A DNA stretch of 64,000 nt. Source: Sorex araneus. Its lineage: Eukaryota; Chordata; Mammalia; Eulipotyphla; Soricidae. The position numbers and the translations under genes are program-made. Position 1 is the first letter of the stretch. Each line of letters begins with the position of its first letter. Location: assembly GCF_027595985.1 (NCBI RefSeq), contig NC_073304.1:213248500-213312499 (forward strand). Reading direction: 5' to 3'. Below, in pieces: positions 54,410 through 64,000 of the stretch. The notes under the pieces were generated by a model. That model did no database searches and was not told the DNA's origin. It saw only the letters and a list, made by a program, of their open reading frames with translations.

Positions 54410-55085
54410 CACCTCCCACCTGTGCACACACACCTGCACACCTCCCATGCATGTGGGCACACACCTGCACACCCCACCCATGTAGGCACAAACCTGCACA
54501 CCCCACCTATGTGGGCACACACCTGCACACCTCACCCATGTGGGCACACATCTGCACACCTTCCACCCATGTGGGCACACACCTGCACATCCCACCCATG
54601 TGGGCACACACCTGCACACCTTCCATCCATGTGGGCACACACCTGCACATCCCACCCATGTGGGCACACACCTGCACACTTTCCACCCATGTGGGCACAT
54701 ACCTGCACATCCCACCCATGTGGGCACACACCTGCACATCCCACCCATGTGGGCACACACCTGCACATCCCACCCATGTGGGCACACACCTGCACACCTT
54801 CCACCCATGTGGGCACATACCTGCACATCCCACCCATGTGGGCACACACCTGCACACCTTCCACCCATGTGGGCACATACCTGCACATCCCACCCATGTG
54901 GGCACACACCTGCACACCCCACCCACGTGGGCACACACCTGCACACTTTCCACCCATGTGGGCACACACCTCCACATCCCACCCATGTGGGCACACACCT
55001 GCACACCTTCCACCCATGTGGGCACACACCTCCACATCCCACCCATGTGGGCACACACCTGCACACCCCACCCATGTGCACACAC
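54410..55085 (+). repeat. Minisatellite with 60-bp higher-order unit
   Basis: Tandem units TGGGCACACACCTGCACATC CCACCCATG (29 bp) alternate with a 31-bp form containing CTTCCACCCATG, giving a 60-bp dimer repeated about ten times. Divergence between units is low. Confidence 0.95.
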
Positions 55086-55734
55086 ACAGGAACACCGAGT
55101 GCATGCACCTGGGCCTGTCCACACCCTGCACATGCGTCACACACAGGCATAGGGCACTCCCCAGGACACAGATAGCCATGGAAATCCTGCTCTGATCAGA
55201 CTGAGCTCAGGGGAACCCAGTGCCCCCCGGGGGGCAGCACACACAGGAGCACCTGGCTCAGGTCCTCTCGGGTGTCCAATGACACCCCCACTGTCCCCAG
55301 AGCACCCGAAACCCGGCAGGTCTCGGTCAGTACGCATGCACTGAAGCCTGGGAGGGTGCCAGCTGCACCTGCTGGGTACCCCATGCCCGACTGCACCCCA
55401 GGGTGGGGCAGGGAAGCACCATCACGGGAAGCTCGCACGCCTTCTGTAAAGGTGCCACCCATAAGCATCTCCTCAACCACGAGCCGCATCCTTTCTTCCA
55501 CACGGGCCCTGGGCTTCCGGGAGTCTGAGCTGACCAGTGGACGCTCACGGGCCCGAGTTTCTCGCCCCCTACGACACAAGGGGTCCCACCCATCAGATGA
55601 GCTGCACCCCTAAGGACTGGCTGCAGCAGACCCCATCTCCCCAGGGAAAGGGGCCAGAATTCCAAGGGGCACTTTGTGGGGCGCACAGAGCTGGCTAGCA
55701 GTCACACACGAGCCCCCTCCCCCGAGTCACGCCT

Positions 55735-55830
55735 GAGTCAACAGCACAGCCTCACGCAACCTCTCTGAGCCCCCTTTTCTCATCAGCAAAATGAGGATAA
55801 AGAGAGTCATGACGTTAGCTTGGGGACTGC
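55735..55830 (+). mobile_element. MIR-like fragment
   Basis: CAACCTCTCTGAGCCCCCTT TTCTCATCAGCAAAATGAGG is a recognisable MIR core. Confidence 0.7.
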
Positions 55831-55941
55831 GCATGTCCAGCGCAGACAGACCCACAGAATCCACCGTGAGGGCTGGTGTTACCGTGGAGTAAGAGTGACC
55901 ACCACACAGAGCACAGAAACGGGTTACATATGCAATATGTA

Positions 55942-56122
55942 AAGCCAGAGCGATAGATAGTATCACAGGTAGGGCTCTTGCCTTACATGCAGACGATCTC
56001 GTTTCATTCCAGCACCTCATACGGTCCCCACGCCTGCCAGGAGTAATCCCAGAGGGCAGTGCCAGGAGTAAGTCCTGAGCACTGCCAAGTGTGGCCCAAG
56101 AAACAAAACAAACAAAAAAATT
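55942..56122 (+). mobile_element. SOR-type SINE, older
   Basis: AGCCAGAGCGATAGATAGTA and GAGTAAGTCCTGAGCACTGC through a CCCAAGAAACAAAACAAACA tail. Confidence 0.88.
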
Positions 56123-56264
56123 GCTCTTCTTTTGTTAGTCACTGAACAAAACGTGCCCAAGTATTTCCTATAGTGATGACCAGGGTCCTTTAACTTCTGA
56201 TGGACCCCCTCCTTCACCCACCAAAAATACACCAGTTATCTTAGCATTTAGAATGTTATGTATA

Positions 56265-56445
56265 GGGCTGGAGCGATAGCACAGCGGGTAAGGCGTTTGC
56301 CTTACACGCGGCTGACCCGGGTTTGATTCCCAGCGTCCCATATGGTCCTGTGAGCACTGCCAGGGGTAATTCCTGAGTGCAGAGCCAGGAGTAACCCTTG
56401 TGCATCGCCAGGTATGGCCCAGAAAGCAAAATAAATAAATAAAAT
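56265..56445 (+). mobile_element. SOR SINE, young
   Basis: GGGCTGGAGCGATAGCACAG, CCCGGGTTTGATTCCCAGCG and an (AAAT)n tail. AATGTTA occurs on both sides. Confidence 0.95.
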
Positions 56446-56455
56446 GTTAAATACA

Positions 56456-56634
56456 GGGCCAGAAAGATAATACAGCAGGTAAGGCCTTACACACAGCCAA
56501 CCCAGATTTGATCCCTGGCACCCCATATGGTCTCCAAGCCAGGAGTGATTCCAGAGTGCAGAGCCAGGAGTAAACCCTGAGCCCTACCAGGTATGGCCCA
56601 AAAACCAAAAACCAAAAAAAAAAAAAAAAAAAAA
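56456..56634 (+). mobile_element. SOR-type SINE
   Basis: GGGCCAGAAAGATAATACAG, CCAGATTTGATCCCTGGCAC and CCCAAAAACCAAAAACC plus poly-A, diverging into a (GGAAA)n-rich stretch. Confidence 0.93.
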
Positions 56635-56722
56635 GGAGAAAGAAAATTAAAGATAAGTAAAAGGAAGGAAAAGGAAGGAAAAAGAAAAAGAAAAAAAAAG
56701 AAGCGATAAGAAGCAAAACATA

Positions 56723-56900
56723 GGGGCTGGAGCGATAGCACAGCGGGTAGGGCATTTTTGCCTTGCACATGGCCAACCCGGGTTCGATTCCCAGCATCCC
56801 ATATGGTCCCCTGAGCACCGCCAGGGGTAATTCCTGAATGCAGAGCCAGGAGTGACCCCTGTGCATCGCCGTGTGTGACCCAAAAAGCAAAAAAAAAAAA
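56723..56900 (+). mobile_element. SOR SINE, young full length
   Basis: GGGGCTGGAGCGATAGCACA and perfect B box GGTTCGATTCC, ending in A13. Flanked by the perfect 15-bp duplication AAGAAGCAAAACATA at 56708-56722 and 56901-56915. Confidence 0.97.
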
Positions 56901-57005
56901 AAGAAGCAAAACATAAAGGAAATAAGAGGAAAGAAAAGCAAAACAAGTGAGGTGTCTGGTTGCTGGCCCGGGGTGTTAGCAGACCCCCCACTCCCGAGTT
57001 CTCAC

Positions 57006-57789
57006 CTGTACTCTGGGTCTCCAGCAGCTTGTGCATGGAGCTGTAGGGCCCGGGAGGGATGCTGAGACTGGTGAGTGCAGGGGAGGCAGAGGCGGGGACC
57101 ACCTCGACGAGCGCCTTGTCCTTCAGCATCTCCGGGGGAGGGCTGGCGTGTACGGTGGGGTACACCTTCCCACTCACCGCAGTCCTGCCCGAGGCCTCCG
57201 AGGGCGACCTGGGAGGGGGTGCCTGGCAGCGGACGGGCTCCAGGTGGCAGTCGGCGTGGTAGAAACTGTGCACCGACTCCGCTTCCCTGGGGGCGCCCCC
57301 GGAGAGGGCGGGCGTGGAGGGCGGCAGCAGCATGAGCCGGCGGGACCCATCCGCCTCCCTGTCCTGGATCTCCGGGCTGGCCCTGGGGGCCCGCAGGGTC
57401 CCGTTGCCGAGGTGGTAGTGGTGGTGGTGGTGGTGGTGGTGGTGGACCAGGTGGTGGACAGAGGGGCGGCGGTGGGAGCGGGCACAGCTGCCACCCGGCT
57501 GGGGCTCCTGGCTGCCGGCCGGCACGGGGGCACTTAGCAGCCCCGCCCGCACGCCCAGCGCCCGGCAGGCCTGGGCCAGTCTGCGGGCCGCCTTCCGCAG
57601 GATGTACACCAGGTACTTGAGCAGCTCCTCGTAGCAGCTGCCCGGCTCCGAGAAGCTGGCCAGCGTGCTGGCATTGGACAGGAACCGCACGCGCTGCTCC
57701 CGCATCAGCTGGCTCTCCCGCTGCTTGGTCTCCGAGAACTGCGTGGCGATCACCACCAGGCACAGGTTGATCATGAAGAAGGAACCCAC
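57006..57789 (-). CDS. CACNA1G: CACNA1G exon 8 (domain I S6 end, gating brake, I-II linker)
   Basis: The largest internal exon (784 bp). It begins [20 protein letters not shown] (end of S6) and continues into the helical gating-brake region ([20 protein letters not shown]). A low-complexity linker follows, with nine consecutive His codons, made by a GTG/CAC repeat at plus-strand 57418-57444, in the context HHLV-(H)9-YHLGNG. It then encodes [20 protein letters not shown] and [18 protein letters not shown]. Acceptor CACCCCAACAG, donor GTGAGA, phase 1. The stretch after RRLAQ differs most from human. Confidence 0.97.
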
Positions 57790-60209
57790 CTGTTGGGGTG
57801 GGGGCAGGAAGAGGAGGGGTCCTGAAGAAGAGGGAACCACAGCGCCCACCGCAGCTCGGGGAACCCTCAGGGCAGGGGGGGAAGGGCGCTGACACCCGGG
57901 TCCTTTCCTGAGGAGGTGCGGGGCGGTGAGGGCACGTGGCTGCGCTCCCTTGGCGCATGTGCAGCCGGGCTAAGGCCTGGAGGAGCTTTCTGGAAGATGC
58001 TGGTGGCACTGTGGATGGTGACTTTATCCTGCCAGGATCTCTCCCACACTCCTACCCCTAAACATGCCCGAGCACGGAGATGCTGAGCACCCCCCAGTTC
58101 CCATATGAGTCAGAGAAAGCTGTGGAAATGAACGCAGTCTCGGGGAAACGGGGCTTGTGCGTGAGCTTGCGCCTGGCTCACAGAACACTGTCCACAAGCC
58201 TCCTCCTGCCTCCGCCCCCTGCTCCAGCGGGGGACCAAGACCCCAGCCCTGCCCACCTTCCTTTCCTCTGCGCCATTCGTCTCCCCCCTCCAGGGGCTGG
58301 ACTGAGCTCTGGGCCCTGCAGAGCAGCCAGGCTGCCCCCCCACAACCTGTCCAGTCTGACCCTTGTGCCCCCACCCCCACCCCGTGCCTCAGTTTCTGCA
58401 GGACTCTGGAAGGACCGACGCTTGGTTAACCATCCAGAATGAAGGGAATGAATATTTATGGTGACAAAGCAGATTTTTTTTTCTAGATTGTGTCCTAGTA
58501 ATTATGATAATGAGCTTCACTAGTGTGATTCCAGAGAGCTGTTTGGAAAGGTTTTTCAGGGGCTGTGTGGGAGGGTGGAAACGAGGCCCCTTACCTCCCT
58601 GTCTGCTTCCTCTCCCCTCCCCCACGCCCAGGAGAGCGGCTTCCCTGGGCGCCAGCATGGCTCCCACAGGTGATGGGGGGGTGGGGGTGGGAAGAGGTCC
58701 CAAGTCTGACCCCACTTTGGCTCCAGAGAAGGCGGCAGGGCAGGAGGGGTGGCCCCCGATCCTGCTGGCCAGGAGCTGCCTGCTTCTGGGGCCCCGGCCC
58801 CCCTGGGGCATGTCCGAGGTCTAGCCGAGATCTTTCTCTTTCTTAATCCCTTTCTCTCAGTGGCTGCCCCTAGGCTGTCATTGATTCTTTGGGTCATGAA
58901 AAATGGTTTGATGTGGGGCTGGCAGCGGGAGACTGAAGTCTCAGCTCCAGCCACTTGGCACACCCTGCGTCCACTCCCTCTGAGGCCCAGGGCTCTCCTC
59001 TGGATGTTGAGGCCACCATGCCTGGAACCCCCCACCTCCCAGGTGTTACTGGCCATGGGCAGCAGTGCCCACCCAGAAACGCCAAGGACACCACAGCGAC
59101 AAACGAGGGACCGGACTGGGGAGGAAATGTCCGTGTCCTTGTGGACAAGTGGAGTCGGACATGAGCCTGGGGAGAGGAGGCGAGGCCTGGGAGAGGAGGG
59201 GAGGCCTGGGAAGAGGAGGGAAGGCCCAGGGAGAGGCAGTTAGGCAGGGGAGGGGAGGGAAGGCCAGGAGAGAGGAGGCAAGGAAGGGGAGAGGCAGGGA
59301 GGTCGGGGAGGCTGGGAGAGGGGAGGGAAGGCTGGGGAGAGGAGAGGAGGCTGGGGGAGAGGCGGTGAGGCAGGAGAGGGGAGGGGAGGCCAGGGGAGAG
59401 GAGGGAAAGCTGGGGAGAGGAGGTGAGGCCTGGGGAGAGGTACTGAGGCAGGGGAGGGGAGGCCAGGGGAAAGGAGACGAGGAGGGGGAGAGGAGGGGAG
59501 GTCGGGAAGAGGAGGGGAGGTCAGGGAGGCCGGGGAGAGGAGGTGAGGCTGGGGGAGAGGAGGTGAGGAGGGGGAGAGGAGGGGAGGTCGGGGAGGCTGG
59601 GAGAGAGGAGGTGAGGCCAGGGTGAGGAGGTGAGTTTCTAGGCGCAACAGCACAGAGACGGCCACCCAGGTGCAAGGCAGCAGGAAGCGGCCACAGCGAA
59701 ACAGCACTGGAGCCATCATGCAGTGCTCGCTGGGCCTCTGTTGCCTGTCTCCCACCCTCCTTGTCTGGGCTTTCTGAGGAGGAAGGAGTGGGCGAGACAC
59801 AAGGCTTCCTGGTACCACACCCTGGGAATGGGGCCCGGGAACTCGGGTGTCTGCAGGATTGACATCTCAGGATGTTCGACAGCTCCCCACCCAGTGGAGC
59901 CCCCCAGGAAACGCCGACAGTCCCGCCTTGCCCTTGAGCCGCCCTTGGCCGTTTCCCACGCCCCTGGCAGGGGCCGTATCGCTCCCCTTCCTGGCAGAGA
60001 ATCAGAGACCCCGGGAGGGCCCTCGGGTCTCGAGGGCCGCAGCCTGCATGGACCTTGGCAGGAGCTGTCACATGTGGTCCGACCGTGACCTTGAATTTCC
60101 ACTTGATCACTCTCTGTTCTGTCCTGAGCAACCCATCCCCTTGGGGATGCGCTCCCGCTCCCCCCACCCCCCAGGACCCCGTCCCCACGGGGGCCGAGGA
60201 GCCACTCAC
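57790..60209 (-). other. CACNA1G intron 7
   Basis: Contains a G/A-rich minisatellite and an AT-rich patch at 58435-58555. No SINE seen. Confidence 0.85.
59163..59640 (+). repeat. Purine-rich GGGGAGAGGAGG minisatellite
   Basis: About 0.48 kb of GAGGCxGGGGAGAGGAGG-like units, nearly free of pyrimidines except in GCC/GTC spacers. It is the most G-rich repeat in the window. Confidence 0.92.
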
Positions 60210-60302
60210 GATGATGAGGAGGATGAAGTAGATGAAGTTGTAGAAGGAGTGAGCATCCATCACGAAGTACATGATGTCGACCCAGCCCTCCAGCGTGATG
60301 AC
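60210..60302 (-). CDS. CACNA1G: CACNA1G exon 7 (domain I selectivity filter and S6 start)
   Basis: Thirty-one codons beginning [20 protein letters not shown] and ending YFILLII. The Glu of TLEGW is the domain I selectivity-filter residue. The rest enters S6. Acceptor CGCCCCCCAG, donor GTGAGT, phase 0 on both sides, so the exon is a neat in-frame unit. Confidence 0.97.
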
Positions 60303-60452
60303 CTGGGGGGCGGGGGGTGCAGAGGGGGCGTGAGCTGGCTCGGGGCACCCGAAGACCTCTTTCCTGCCTACCCTGAAAGCCTGAGAGCTGTCCCTTGGGG
60401 CCTGGGACCTGCCCTCCCCCATCCCCCCCTGCGTGGGGCCCCCTCGCCCCAC

Positions 60453-60750
60453 CTGGAAGATGGCGATCCAGGCGTAGCCGATGTTGTCGAAGTTGATGGC
60501 GCCCTTGAAGGGGTTGCGCTCCCCGGCGGAGCAGTTGGTGTAGTACTGGTTCCAGTTGACGCAGGTGGTGTTGCTGGAGCTGTTGTAGGCCTCGTAGTCC
60601 AGGCCGCAGGGCGGGCCGCCGCCCTCCCCGCGCAGGGTGGGCACGCTGCGGCACGAGCGCATGCCGTTCTCCCGAGGCTGCGAGCAGATGAAGGGGCTCT
60701 CGTCCTCGTTCTCCGTCTGGTAGTAGGGCTCCAGGTCCACGCTCAGGGGG
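60453..60750 (-). CDS. CACNA1G: CACNA1G exon 6 (domain I extracellular turret and pore helix)
   Basis: Encodes [20 protein letters not shown] followed by a Cys-rich extracellular loop with three N-glycosylation sequons (NSS, NTT, NCS), then the first pore helix, [15 protein letters not shown]. The many cysteines (ICS, SCR, PPCG, TTCV, TNCS) match the disulfide-rich domain I turret of Cav3 channels. Acceptor CTCCCGCAG, donor GTGGGG, ending in phase 0 at a CAG Gln codon. The tract GEGGGPPCG is one residue shorter than human as I recall it. Confidence 0.96.
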
Positions 60751-61592
60751 CTGCGGGAGGGGATGGGGTGAGGCCGCGAGCGACCCCGGGGGTGGAGAGC
60801 TGGGGGGAAGGGGAGTGGATTTCACTAGCACGGGCGGGGTCTCGGGCCTCTGGGCACGGGTGGAATGTCAGGAGCACTGAGGGTGGAGTACGGAAGTCCT
60901 GCGCCCACTGGCCTCCAAACGAGGCACAGTGAGACCCCCACCCCCTCGAGAGTGGCTCGAGCTCCCACCCCTTGGAGACCAGGGGGACGCTCGGTGAGGG
61001 AGCACCTGCCTCACCTGGTTGAAGTCCTGGGCACCCCCAAAACATCTCACATAGCCCGGCTGAGCCCAACCCCTTTTTTAACTGCAGTGCTCCCACACCT
61101 GCTTGCCGAGGGGTGCCCTCCTGATGGGGGCGGGGGTGCCCACACTTCTGATTTATTTTCTCCACACGTTTATTTGGGGCAGGGTTGAGCCACACCTGGC
61201 AGTGCTCAGAGGCGCTTCCTGGTTGTGTGCAGGAGTGGCCCTGGGGGTGCTCGGGGACCATCTGGGGTGCCAGGATTTGGAGCCAAGATCGACCGCGGCA
61301 AGGCGAGTGCCTTCCCTGCTGCCCCTCCGCCCCGGCCCCCACACATGCTTTGGGTTGCGGTGCTGGCACGCACCAGAGGTGGCCGCTAGTAGAACTGCCA
61401 GGACGCGGCTCAGCCCTTACGGCAGCTCCAGGGCATCCGCAGCTCCAGCCTGCCAGGTGGGTGCCTTAGTGGCCGGCCACCCCCGCATCCCGGGGGCCGC
61501 TGTCATTTTTCAACCCTGGCCCAGCCAGAGCTGCTGGGGGCCAGGTGTGTCCGCAGCCTGGGTTCCCCGCCCCCTCCGCCAGTGCCACTCAC
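60751..61592 (-). other. CACNA1G intron 5
   Basis: Contains one old SINE at 61170-61345. Otherwise nothing recognised. Confidence 0.85.
61170..61345 (-). mobile_element. SOR-type SINE, old
   Basis: GAGCCACACCTGGCAGTGCT, GGGGTGCTCGGGGACCATCT and GCAAGGCGAGTGCCTTCCC. Confidence 0.82.
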
Positions 61593-61752
61593 AGGCTGAA
61601 ATTCTCAGGCAGGAAGCAACGGTTCCGCAGCAGCCCGGCCCACAGCTGGACGCCCACGATGCCGAAGATGAAGAAGACGAAGAAGCAGAGCAGCAGCACG
61701 TTGCCCAGCATGGGCAGCGTGTCCAGCAGCAGCGTGACGAGGATGCGCATGC
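61593..61752 (-). CDS. CACNA1G: CACNA1G exon 5 (domain I S4-S5 linker and S5)
   Basis: Encodes [20 protein letters not shown] onward through [19 protein letters not shown] to PENFSL. This is the cytoplasmic S4-S5 helix followed by the S5 membrane segment and the start of the extracellular turret. The acceptor reads CTGCCCCCACAG on the minus strand and the donor is GTGAGT. It opens with two bases (GC) of a Ser codon whose first base is in exon 4, and closes with two bases of a Leu codon. It is the first exon of the gene inside the window. Confidence 0.96.
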
Positions 61753-61914
61753 CTGTGGGGGCAGAAGCCACGCTGCGGGCGCCCGGCAGCCCTCCCACAG
61801 GGGCCCGGGCACCCCGCCGGAGGGGAGACGGCAGCCCCTCTGACACTGCGGGCAGCTGAGCACCGCCCCGGGCGGCCCGCAGCAACCAGCACGCAGCGCC
61901 ACCCACATGGAGCA

Positions 61915-62000
61915 CAGAGGGTCACCCCACTTCACAGAGGAGGATGGAGGCCGCCCAAGGCGAACTGACGCTTGTCCAGTATCACAGTGCAGCAAGAGGC
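61915..62000 (-). mobile_element. Possible MIR remnant
   Basis: CCCACTTCACAGAGGAGGAT followed by AACTGACGCTTGTCCAG loosely follows a MIR core. Low certainty. Confidence 0.4.
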
Positions 62001-62021
62001 AGGCAGCAAAGAGCGAGCTCT

Positions 62022-62065
<44 letters not shown>

Positions 62066-62690
62066 AGAGTTACACACACTCACAGTCTCACACTCATAGT
62101 CATACACACCCAGACACACTCACAGTGACAGAGTCCCACAGACTCATACAGTTACACACACTCTTACAGCCACACAAAATCACATACACATAGCCACACA
62201 CACTCATATAAGTCACAATCACACTCACAGACAGCCACACAGTCACACACACTCTCACACTCTCACACTCATGTAGTCTTAGTCATACACTCACAGCTAC
62301 ACATTCACACACATTCTCAGTCACACACTCAGTCACTCACAGTCGTACATGATCACACACACTCATACACTCAGTCATTCACACACATGCACTCATACAT
62401 TCACTGTCATAGACATTCACACACATGAACTCATACTCACACCCAAGCAGTTACATATGCACACTCACATGTGCTCATACACTCACAGTCACACAAAACC
62501 AGTCACACATATGTACACAGTTACACATACATGAACTCACACTCACTCACAAGCAGCCACATGCAGTTAGCCATACACACTTAGATGCACATACACTCAC
62601 ATGTACTCACGTACATTCATAAGTCACACATACTCACACATTTACATAGTCACACAGTCACACACGTGCACACATACACACACACACCTC
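62022..62690 (+). repeat. CA-rich tract: (CA)n then degenerate CACTCACA repeats
   Basis: A perfect (CA)n block of about 19 units at 62024-62061, then 0.6 kb of CACACTCACAGTCACA-type units. Confidence 0.93.
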
Positions 62691-64000
62691 CTATGCCCTC
62701 TCCCTAGTCACAGGAGAGGCTTCTCTGAAGCATCACTACCTCAGTCATGGGGAAACAGAGGCAAAGAACTCTGGGAGGTCAGCATGCCTGGGGGCCTCTG
62801 CTTCCCTGTGGCGCTCAGCCCTGACCTGAGGTGCTCTCTGCCTGAACTGGACCCCCAAATGAGCGCCCGAGGGGACACACACTGCCGGTCTCCTCTCCAG
62901 AGGCCATCGCTGAAGCAACTCAGGCCTGGACAAGGGGGAACCCTTCTGGGCACCCGCTGTGCCTCCCCGCCCCTGTCCAGAAGCTCACTAGGACCCCCGG
63001 AGAACTGCCCAGAACCCCACCCTGCCCTTCTGCAGCCCCACCCCCACGTCCCACCGGGTCCTTGGGTTCACATTAAAGGAAATCACACCGGTGGTTAGAG
63101 AGAGGCCTGTAAATCTGTCAGCCGTCACCTGGGCAGGAGGGGAGTGAAAGCAGCTCCCCCTCCTGAAGACACCCCAGGGCCCCCAGGGGCATGCCGAGCA
63201 GCTCTGCCCACCCAGAGACCACGGCGACACCCCCAGAGCACACACATGCATACATGCATGTGTATACACACACGTGTGCAGGTGCATGCATGCACACACG
63301 TACACATACACACAAGCACAGCCTGTCACACCAGGTACTGCACCCCCAGAAACATGTCTGCACAATCCCACCCTACTCGTGGGACCCAAGCAGAGACCCT
63401 GTGCAGCCTGTGCCAGCAGGGAAGATGCGGAGTGGGCCTGAGCGAGCGGAGGGGGTGGGGGGCAGGAGCGGGGAGCCAGCTGCCAAGGCTGCAGTGGCTC
63501 GGGAAACCTCTGCGGCTTCATTTCGATAATGGTCCCGGCAGTCAGCGGCTGCACCGCGGGACACAGGCACTGGGGGAGGCGGGTGGGGGGGGGCTGGCAG
63601 GGGGATGCAGGCGCCGAGGGAGGCAAGGGGAAGCTGGCCAGGGGGATGCAGGCGCCCAGTGGCGCTGGAGCGAACCCACCTGCTCAGCGGCTGGTTCGGA
63701 CAGAGGAGGCCCGGCTGAGCTCTGTGCTCCCGGCCAGCACCCTGCTCTGCCCCGTCCCCGCCCACCCGACTCCAGAGCTGGGGTGCGAGAGGCCATCTGA
63801 CTAAAGGGAAGGGTTGTCTGAGACACTGACCCACAAGCAGGTTGGAAGCCACGGGGTGTCCTTCAAGGCTGTGGGCACTCCACCGGGCTCCACTCCTCCC
63901 TAGGGAACCCCCCGCGCCCAAGCCCTCCCCTGAAGCTGTGGGTGGCCCAGAGGCAGTGGGGGACAGAAGCTGTCCAGGGCTGAGGGCTGGGGTCACTCAC

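Larger units (their letters stand above)
53919..57005 (-). other. CACNA1G intron 8
   Basis: Contains a 29/31-bp minisatellite, a MIR-like fragment and four plus-strand SINEs next to exon 8. The spacer at 55140-55730 shows nothing recognisable. Confidence 0.85.
6640..64000 (-). other. CACNA1G: CACNA1G gene, exons 5-38 (T-type calcium channel alpha-1G, Cav3.1)
   Basis: This is a four-domain voltage-gated calcium channel pore subunit of the plasma membrane. The family carries transient low-threshold current used in thalamic burst firing and cardiac pacemaking (family knowledge). Seen here: 34 exons joined by GT-AG borders in continuous frame. Selectivity glutamates or aspartates sit in TLEGW (domain I), TQEDW (II), SKDGW (III) and TGDNW (IV), the EEDD set of T-type channels. 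There is no beta-subunit AID motif, and the I-II linker has a run of nine His. CACNA1G is preferred over CACNA1H and CACNA1I because of the His run, the C-terminal cassettes and the terminal sequence [14 protein letters not shown]. About 2159 residues are encoded here against about 2377 in the human protein as I recall it; the shortfall is exons 1-4 plus small C-terminal deletions. No frameshift or stop interrupts the model. Confidence 0.97.
61753..64000 (-). other. CACNA1G intron 4 (apparently complete)
   Basis: Includes a CA/CACTCA-rich tract and a second CA tract (63236-63325). The right end reads GTGAGTGACC on the minus strand, a good donor, so exon 4 should end just outside the window with the A of the Ser codon completed in exon 5. 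No SINE recognised. Confidence 0.7.

Noticed and set aside
54410..55085. CRISPR-like array of evenly spaced repeats
   Set aside because: The units are contiguous with no unique spacers, in a mammalian intron. It is a minisatellite.
54304..55195. Several 200-290-codon frames on both strands
   Set aside because: All are translations of the 29/31-bp minisatellite, whose 60-bp period stays in frame.
13000..64000. CACNA1H or CACNA1I as the gene identity
   Set aside because: The His run in the I-II linker, the exon 14/26/34/35 cassettes and the C-terminal sequence fit CACNA1G specifically.
1..64000. A bacterial or viral system, operon or toxin locus
   Set aside because: Introns, SINEs, MIRs and a single 34-exon gene leave no room for prokaryotic or viral gene organisation. 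None was seen.

Overview
The window is mammalian nuclear DNA and holds most of one gene, CACNA1G, on the minus strand. CACNA1G encodes the pore-forming alpha-1G subunit (Cav3.1) of a low-voltage-activated, T-type calcium channel. Conserved exons with GT-AG borders can be followed from about 61.75 kb down to a TGA stop at 7353. Counting back from the stop gives 34 exons. They correspond to exons 5-38 of the 38-exon mammalian gene, numbered so that the known cassettes fall at 14, 26, 34 and 35. Every exon junction keeps frame: 6482 coding bases, about 2159 residues plus a split Ser codon and the stop. Exons 1-4 (N-terminus and domain I S1-S4) lie beyond the right edge. The last bases of the window read as a splice donor on the minus strand, so exon 4 probably ends exactly at the edge.

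The organism is most likely a shrew (Soricidae). About 40 copies or fragments of one tRNA-derived SINE of roughly 180 bp are scattered through the window. It has a perfect RNA polymerase III B box (GGTTCGATTCC), an A-box-like segment and a body ending in GTGACCCAAAAAGC plus oligo-A. I recognise it as the SOR SINE of shrews. Several copies have 10-16 bp target-site duplications and at least two are nested. A few ancient MIR elements are also present. The DNA is GC-rich, with many CA-rich tracts and several minisatellites.

Layout, left to right: 1-6640 is sequence downstream of the gene (SINE debris, a MIRb, no gene found). 6640-7352 is the 3' UTR with two AATAAA signals. 7353-14112 holds exons 38-33 (C-terminal tail, domain IV S6, cassettes 34 and 35). 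14625-19000 holds exons 32-27 (domain IV). 23381-25046 holds the III-IV linker, cassette exon 26 and exon 25 with two alternative donors. 27090-33625 holds exons 24-18 (domain III). 34597-37651 holds exons 17-14 (II-III linker). 40086-41656 holds exons 13-10 (domain II). An 11.9-kb intron 9 follows, then exons 9-5 (I-II linker and domain I pore) at 53542-61752, and intron 4 to the edge.

The four pore loops carry the T-type filter Glu-Glu-Asp-Asp in exons 7, 13, 24 and 32. Four alternatively used segments (exon 25 extension, 26, 34, 35) all have poor splice donors, and all four plus exon 14 are multiples of three. AT-rich, homeodomain-motif-rich blocks in introns 9, 13, 14 and 26 and 3' of the gene are candidate regulatory elements. 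No second protein gene, RNA gene, CRISPR array or prokaryotic feature was found. The many long open frames elsewhere are products of GC-rich and tandem-repeat sequence.
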